Source: an uncultured Oscillospiraceae bacterium
Lineage (GTDB): Bacteria > Bacillota_A > Clostridia > Oscillospirales > Acutalibacteraceae
Direction: 5' to 3'
NCBI GenBank assembly: GCA_900554165.1
Contig: USGR01000074.1
Location: 1 to 5,595 of the forward strand
DNA length: 5,595 bases
This document shows positions 1 to 3,725 of this stretch, piece after piece. Under the pieces are notes generated by a model. It ran no database searches. It worked only from the letters and a program-made list of their open reading frames with translations, and was not told the DNA's origin. The stretch's first letter is position 1. Every line of letters begins with the position of its first letter. A program made the translations under genes and the position numbers.

Positions 1-273
1 AAGCCGTCCTATACCATGCTTTGATGTAAAACTTGAGGTATAAGCCTTTTGAAAACCGAAGCGCATTTATATTTCTCCGCTGTAAAATCTCCCCGCTATT
101 TCTGGCTTTAAAAGCTAAGGAGCACGCTTATTTCCATACTGCCTTGGCTGTCCTCTTATATTTTTGCGTTAGTCTGCCGTATTTTTTGATTTGTCCGGCA
201 TAGCCAAAAAAGCATCAATCAAACAGCATATTCGATTTGCGCGCCAACTGCCGCATTGCCGTCTCATCAGAAA
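1..273. other. Left-edge stretch with no recognisable gene
   Basis: Stops interrupt nearly all frames. One minus-strand frame is open from 127 to the left edge, but it has no usable start and its translation resembles nothing I know. I find no tRNA, rRNA or repeat signature. In most Firmicutes spo0J would begin here directly after soj; it is not present. The rightward T-run of the hairpin at 285-328 leaves open that a transcript arrives from the left. Confidence 0.5.
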
Positions 274-328
274 AGACAAAATTGAGAAGCAGCACCGCTA
301 AACCGCTTTTACGGTGTGCTTCTTTTTT
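274..328. terminator. Hairpin terminator after soj, possibly bidirectional
   Basis: The arms at 285-297 (AGAAGCAGCACCG) and 312-323 (CGGTGTGCTTCT) pair over 12 bases with one bulged G, and TAAA/TTTA can pair further in. On the plus strand it runs directly into a run of six T (323-328), a classic rightward terminator. Leftward, after soj, the stem is followed by CAATTTTGTCTTTT, a weaker U-rich tail. It lies about 35 bases past the soj stop. It most likely ends soj, and may also stop a rightward transcript from beyond the left edge. Confidence 0.65.
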
Positions 329-357
329 ACCAAAATGTGTTTTTCCAAATTTTTAAG

Positions 358-1122
358 CTAACGACTATTTTTTATAACTTCTTTGGCCAGTTCGCTGTAC
401 GCTTTCGCGCCCTTTGACGACTTATCATAATACAAAATAGGCTGGCCGAAGCTCGGCGCCTCAGAAAGTCTGACGGCGCGCGGTATAAATGTCTTAAACA
501 CCTTTTTAGGGAAGAACCGCTTAACCTCATTTACCACCTGCTGCGTAAGATTAAGCCGCCCGTCGAACATAGTGAGCAGCACGCCTTCTATGTCAAGCGC
601 CGGATTATAAAGCCGCTTTACGCTGCGTACCGTCGCCATAAGCTGCGACAGCCCCTCCAGCGCGTAATATTCACACTGTATCGGCACCAGCAACGTGTCC
701 GATGCGGCAAGCGCATTCAGCGTTATAAGCCCCAATGACGGCGGACAATCTATAAAAATAAAATCATATTTTGCCTTTATATTCGCTGTCGCTGTTTTTA
801 CCCGAGATTCGCGGTGTTCAAGTCCTATAAGTTCTATTTCTGCACCGGCGAGCGACATATTTGCTGGGAGAACATCAACATTTTTAAAGGCCGAGCTTAC
901 TATGCATTCCTCAGCACTTGCCGTCCCTATAAGCATCTCGTAGGATGACGCCGTTATTCCCTTTTTATTTATTCCATACCCGCTGGTAGTATTTCCCTGC
1001 GGATCAAGGTCAATTAAAAGCACTTTCTTGCCTTTAGCGCCTATTGCCGCTGACAAATTTACCGCCGTCGTAGTCTTTCCTACGCCGCCTTTCTGATTAG
1101 CGACAGCTATTATTTTTCCCAA
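358..1122 (-). CDS. soj: Soj/ParA chromosome partitioning ATPase
   Basis: Soj is the ParA ATPase of the chromosomal ParABS system. As an ATP-bound dimer it binds DNA nonspecifically; as a monomer or dimer it inhibits or activates DnaA in B. subtilis. Its ATPase is stimulated by ParB (Spo0J). The 254-residue protein is nearly the length of B. subtilis Soj and very similar to it throughout. It has the deviant Walker A KGGVGKTT (11-18, with signature Lys11 and Lys16), the switch I segment LIDLDPQGN (36-44), Walker B FIFIDCPPS (121-129), and CEYYALEGLSQL (150-161). Arg189 and Arg218 sit where basic residues contact DNA in B. subtilis Soj, within DGRLNL and IPRAVRLSEAPS. It starts at TTG (1120-1122), supported by GGGAGG 7 bases upstream. 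It appears to be transcribed alone: ~960 bases separate it from noc, and a hairpin follows its TAG stop instead of spo0J. Confidence 0.95.
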   Translation of the reverse strand: MGKIIAVANQKGGVGKTTTAVNLSAAIGAKGKKVLLIDLDPQGNTTSGYGINKKGITASSYEMLIGTASAEECIVSSAFKNVDVLPANMSLAGAEIELIGLEHRESRVKTATANIKAKYDFIFIDCPPSLGLITLNALAASDTLLVPIQCEYYALEGLSQLMATVRSVKRLYNPALDIEGVLLTMFDGRLNLTQQVVNEVKRFFPKKVFKTFIPRAVRLSEAPSFGQPILYYDKSSKGAKAYSELAKEVIKNSR

Positions 1123-1129
1123 GGCTCAG

Positions 1130-1135
1130 CCTCCC
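1130..1135 (-). promoter_or_regulatory. Ribosome binding site that fixes the TTG start of soj
   Basis: On the minus strand this reads GGGAGG, 7 bases before the TTG start codon of soj. There is no ATG or GTG better placed, and the protein from TTG begins MGKIIAVANQKGG, as B. subtilis Soj begins MGKIIAITNQKGG. Together these support TTG as the real start. Confidence 0.85.
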
Positions 1136-1154
1136 AATTACAGTCGTGGAATTT

Positions 1155-1160
1155 ATTATA
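1155..1160 (-). promoter_or_regulatory. Possible -10 element of the soj promoter
   Basis: The minus strand reads TATAAT about 32 bases before the soj start, in an AT-rich stretch. I find no convincing -35 hexamer at 16-18 bases. A TTGATA lies only about 12 bases upstream, which is too close. The distance would give a leader of roughly 25 bases containing the ribosome site. This is plausible but weak in such AT-rich DNA. Confidence 0.35.
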
Positions 1161-1561
1161 CAAAAATGAATATATCAAAACAGCTAATTCAGAGCAATAT
1201 AAACACGCCTAACTGCTAATAAATCAGCCGCCTATGTATAATTTAGGCCTTTTCAGCAGTTTCCCGAAAACTTTATTTTAAATAAGCACGGCGGTTTAAT
1301 TTGCTCATTTTTAAATGCACATATACATATTTAGGCCATAATAGTTTATCATATTTTGCCATTAATGTAAAGGGTGGCCCCACTTGCATAAAAGAAAAAC
1401 TTATTTTTAAAAATTCAATTATCGCCGGGCAGTCCAAGGAAAATCACGAATGCATTTTATATAATCCCACGTGCGCAATCCTGATTAATGAAGCTTTTGT
1501 TGTCGCCGTAAAGCAGGTATTAAATCATTAGAAAAACATACTTTTTAATACCCTATATAAA

Positions 1562-1577
1562 TGTTTCACGTGAAACA
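1562..1577. promoter_or_regulatory. parS centromere site between noc and soj
   Basis: The 16 bases TGTTTCACGTGAAACA are an exact match to the canonical bacterial parS palindrome bound by ParB/Spo0J. ParB loads here and spreads as CTP-bound clamps, marking the origin region for segregation by Soj. The symmetry continues four bases on each side, giving a perfect 24-base palindrome at 1558-1581. The site lies in noncoding DNA about 440 bases upstream of the soj start. Confidence 0.96.
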
Positions 1578-1929
1578 TTTACCACTTTTAGACCGCCACG
1601 CTCTGTTTTTTAATAGGCTTAGGCGATATTCCTGAAAGCATGGGCATCCATGAATTGCCGCCGGCATTTAAGCTATGACTATTGCCTTTAAGCCTGCAAA
1701 AAGATTTTATCCGGCTAAGTCAGTGTAATAATTGCCTAAGCGGTCAGCATCTGTATTATACGCCCACAAATCTTCTCATCGACTGTGCTGTAAATATTTA
1801 CCTCGGATTGCAAAGCGGCTGATTTTTCCATAGTATGTCGTCCCGGTGCGGCATCCGATATCGCCTATACGCTTTTGTGTAGCTCTGCCGGCATAAAAGC
1901 CCTAATCCTTTCGCCGCGTTAGGCACAAT

Positions 1930-1957
1930 AAAAAAGGACTCATAAGGAGCCCTTTTT
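1930..1957 (-). terminator. Intrinsic terminator of the noc transcript
   Basis: On the minus strand an 11-base arm AAAAAGGGCTC, a 5-base loop and the arm GAGTCCTTTTT form a stem that is complete with one G-U pair, running into six U residues. Read on the plus strand, the same position would be an A-C mismatch, so the leftward direction fits best. It lies about 120 bases after the noc stop and isolates noc from soj. Confidence 0.85.
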
Positions 1958-2025
1958 GCATAATATTTCAAACCGGCAAAGGAGCATTTTCTCCGCACCG
2001 TCCGACAAAACGGCTGTAACGGCAT

Positions 2026-2067
2026 AACCTTTGCGGCGGAGGTGTTTTAACATCCGCATAAAAGGTT
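2026..2067 (-). repeat. Imperfect inverted repeat just after noc
   Basis: The outer arms AACCTTT (2026-2032) and AAAGGTT (2061-2067) pair fully. Inside them GCGGA and TCCGC pair, and the apex contains TGTTTTAACA, which can also fold. No U run follows on the minus strand, so it is not a standard terminator. It may be a 3' stabilising hairpin or attenuate read-through before the true terminator at 1930-1957. Its function is unknown. Confidence 0.45.
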
Positions 2068-2080
2068 CATGCAAGCAGCA

Positions 2081-2899
2081 TCAACCGATTTTATGACTAA
2101 TTTTCGGTATTATAACACGATATTCAATATATTCATCAGTTTCGCTTTTTGCCGTGCGGGCGTTAAGCCCCGATTGATTCATTGTATCTACCGCCTTGCT
2201 TATTGTGTTGATAAACAGCCTTAAATCCCGCACTATCGGCGTACGCCTTGCACCCGGCGATTTCGGCTCCGGCTTAGGGCTGAGTATTTCATCAATAAGC
2301 TTGTCGGTGTCGGAAACATTTAATCCCTTATTAATTATAATTTCCAGTGCATTATCTCTCTGCACATCATCTAATATGCGCAGAAGCGCGCGGGCATGCC
2401 TCTCGGTAAGCCCTGCGTCAATTATTCTGCGGCGCTGCGTCGGAGTAAGTCTTAGCAGCCTCAGCTTATTCGCAATAGTCGACTGCGCCTTGCCCAAACG
2501 CTCGGCCACCTCCTGCTGGGTTATGCCCCAGCTGTTTATGAGGCGGGCTATGCCATCGGCCTCTTCAAAGCAGTTTAAATCACTGCGCTGCAGGTTTTCC
2601 ATGAGCGACAATACCGCCGAGCGTTTGTCGTCCACCTCCGTCACAATGCAGGGAACCGCCTTAAGTCCTGCTATTGCCGCAGCGCGGCAGCGCCTTTCTC
2701 CGGCAATTATCTCATATTTGCCCTCTTCTGCCTGACGCACGGTAACAGGCTGGAGTATTCCATTCCTTTTTATACTCTCAGCAAGCCCCCTAAGCTCCTC
2801 ACTGTCAAATACCCTTCTGGGCTGATTCGGGTTCGGTACTATCATATTGAGCGGCACGGTAATAAGCCGCCGACCTCCGGACCTCGACATCATAAACAT
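2081..2899 (-). CDS. noc: Noc-type ParB/Spo0J-family nucleoid occlusion DNA-binding protein
   Basis: Noc is a CTP-binding ParB paralogue that binds NBS sites spread over the chromosome and blocks division over the nucleoid. With the start at 2899 it has 272 residues. It contains NPNQPRRVFD near the N-terminus, the CTP-binding motifs GERRCRA (67-73) and ENLQR (101-105), a helix-turn-helix at about 127-148, and a C-terminal region with NTISKAVDTMNQSGLN as in B. subtilis Noc. Four positions that separate Noc from ParB specificity (Gln173, Lys179, Lys184 and Arg201 in Noc) read Gln, Lys, Arg, Arg here (139, 145, 150, 167), so three are exact and one is conservative. This favours Noc over Spo0J. 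The start was chosen because AGGAGG lies 8 bases before it. An upstream ATG at 2965 would add 22 residues but has a poor ribosome site. The membrane-targeting helix of B. subtilis Noc is not evident in the short form. Confidence 0.88.
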   Translation of the reverse strand: MFMMSRSGGRRLITVPLNMIVPNPNQPRRVFDSEELRGLAESIKRNGILQPVTVRQAEEGKYEIIAGERRCRAAAIAGLKAVPCIVTEVDDKRSAVLSLMENLQRSDLNCFEEADGIARLINSWGITQQEVAERLGKAQSTIANKLRLLRLTPTQRRRIIDAGLTERHARALLRILDDVQRDNALEIIINKGLNVSDTDKLIDEILSPKPEPKSPGARRTPIVRDLRLFINTISKAVDTMNQSGLNARTAKSETDEYIEYRVIIPKISHKIG

Positions 2900-2907
2900 A
2901 TATGTAG

Positions 2908-2913
2908 CCTCCT
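2908..2913 (-). promoter_or_regulatory. Ribosome binding site that decides the noc start
   Basis: The minus strand reads AGGAGG, within AGAGGAGG, 8 bases before the ATG at 2897-2899. This is an ideal Shine-Dalgarno sequence and spacing. It argues for the 272-residue form of Noc over the longer frame beginning at 2965, whose ATG is preceded by AGGA at a spacing of only one base. Confidence 0.85.
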
Positions 2914-2942
2914 CTGCTTTGCACTGCTTTAATTTACATAAT

Positions 2943-2951
2943 ATTATAACA
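2943..2951 (-). promoter_or_regulatory. Extended -10 promoter element upstream of noc
   Basis: The minus strand reads TGTTATAAT, a perfect TGn-TATAAT extended -10 element, which can work without a good -35; I see no clear -35. Transcription would begin near 2936 and give a leader of about 37 bases ending at the AGGAGG site. This suggests noc can be expressed apart from mnmG-rsmG. No strong terminator is visible between rsmG and this point, so read-through is also possible. Confidence 0.6.
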
Positions 2952-3020
2952 GCGTGAAGCTTCATTTCCTGACATTTTCAGTCGGAGACTTTTTAATAAT
3001 TTTCTGCCGCCTTTTAGACG

Positions 3021-3725
3021 TTAGAGCGGATTTTTTGCTATCCGTGCCGACGCACGTGGATATATTGTCGGGGTTTGCGATATTTTTTTCACTAAGATAA
3101 TCGCTCTTTTGCCGCCGTCGCTTATTGAATACTCAATTACATCAGATATTTTTGCACCCAGCTTTTTTGCCGCTGTTTTTGCCATATCTATCTCCTCGGC
3201 CGCGGCCGGTCCCTTAAGTGCGGCAAAAATCCCTCCCTGCTTCAAAAACGGCACGGCATATTCTATTAATACCGGAAGCTTTGCCACCGCCCTTGCCGTT
3301 GCAAAATTAAACCTGCCTCTGTAATTCTCATCATGCGCGGCCGTCTCGGCCCGCCCCCAGAGGCAATTGCAGTCCGCGTTAAGCAGTTTAGACATATGCT
3401 GCAAAAAATCTACGCGCTTTCGCGTAGAATCAAGTAGCGTAACATCCGCCATACATCCTCCGGCTTTCAGTGCAAGCCCGGGAAACCCTGCGCCGGAGCC
3501 TATGTCTATAAGCGAAGCACCCTTATTGAGATCCAGCACGTCGAGCAGTGCAAGGCTGTCCTCAAAGTGCTTTATATATACATCGTTTCTTTCGGTTATC
3601 GCTGTGAGGTTAATTTTTTCGTTCCAGCTCACAAGCCCTTTATAATAAAGCTCAAAGGCCTCTGCATTGTCCGCAATCGCCTGCTTTGCCGATTTAAGCT
3701 CTGTCTGCACGCTCTGCTTCACCAT
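3021..3725 (-). CDS. rsmG: RsmG (GidB) 16S rRNA (guanine-N7)-methyltransferase
   Basis: RsmG methylates N7 of a guanosine in the 530 loop of 16S rRNA (G527 in E. coli) using S-adenosylmethionine. Loss of its activity is a known cause of low-level streptomycin resistance. From the ATG at 3723-3725 the protein has 234 residues, the usual size. It shows WNEKINLT (34-41), HFEDSLA (53-59), the SAM-binding loop GSGAGFPG (76-83), LDSTRKRVDFL (98-108), ARAVAKLP (144-151) and ALKG (169-172). It ends in the YPR...KNPL tail typical of Firmicutes RsmG. The frame extends 39 codons further upstream, but that part lies inside mnmG and has no counterpart in the family. The chosen ATG overlaps the mnmG end by 32 bases; an AGAGGG lies directly against it, which is unusually close, so the exact start is slightly uncertain. 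It is probably translated from the mnmG transcript. Confidence 0.93.
   Translation of the reverse strand: MVKQSVQTELKSAKQAIADNAEAFELYYKGLVSWNEKINLTAITERNDVYIKHFEDSLALLDVLDLNKGASLIDIGSGAGFPGLALKAGGCMADVTLLDSTRKRVDFLQHMSKLLNADCNCLWGRAETAAHDENYRGRFNFATARAVAKLPVLIEYAVPFLKQGGIFAALKGPAAAEEIDMAKTAAKKLGAKISDVIEYSISDGGKRAIILVKKISQTPTIYPRASARIAKNPL

Larger units (their letters stand above)
1123..2080. other. Long noc-soj intergenic region carrying parS and hairpins
   Basis: No gene in these ~960 bases can be supported. The right part (1930-2067) holds the noc hairpin and terminator, the centre holds parS, and the left end holds the soj ribosome site and a possible -10. Between 1200 and 1560 the DNA is AT-rich. 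Between 1580 and 1930 I see only small hairpins, such as CATGG-GCAT-CCATG near 1640. No strict DnaA box (TTATNCACA) was seen. Two short open frames here do not look like proteins. Confidence 0.6.

Noticed and set aside
1468..1473. CACGTG core as another parS
   Set aside because: The flanks do not match TGTTT/AAACA. The same applies to the CACGTG at 3053-3058.
1301..1531. 76-codon plus-strand open frame in the noc-soj gap
   Set aside because: The translation resembles no family, there is no good ribosome site, and AT-rich spacer readily gives such frames.
1798..2025. 75-codon minus-strand open frame after noc
   Set aside because: It spans the intrinsic terminator at 1930-1957, whose stem accounts for part of its sequence, and the protein looks random.
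2206..2214. TGTTGATAA, one mismatch from a DnaA box
   Set aside because: A single imperfect copy inside noc coding sequence with no cluster around it; expected by chance.
3473..3486. CCCGGGAAA core resembling a Noc binding site (ATTTCCCGGGAAAT)
   Set aside because: Only one half matches; the left arm has no matching bases. It lies in rsmG codons for the conserved GAGFPG loop, which explain the GC-rich core.
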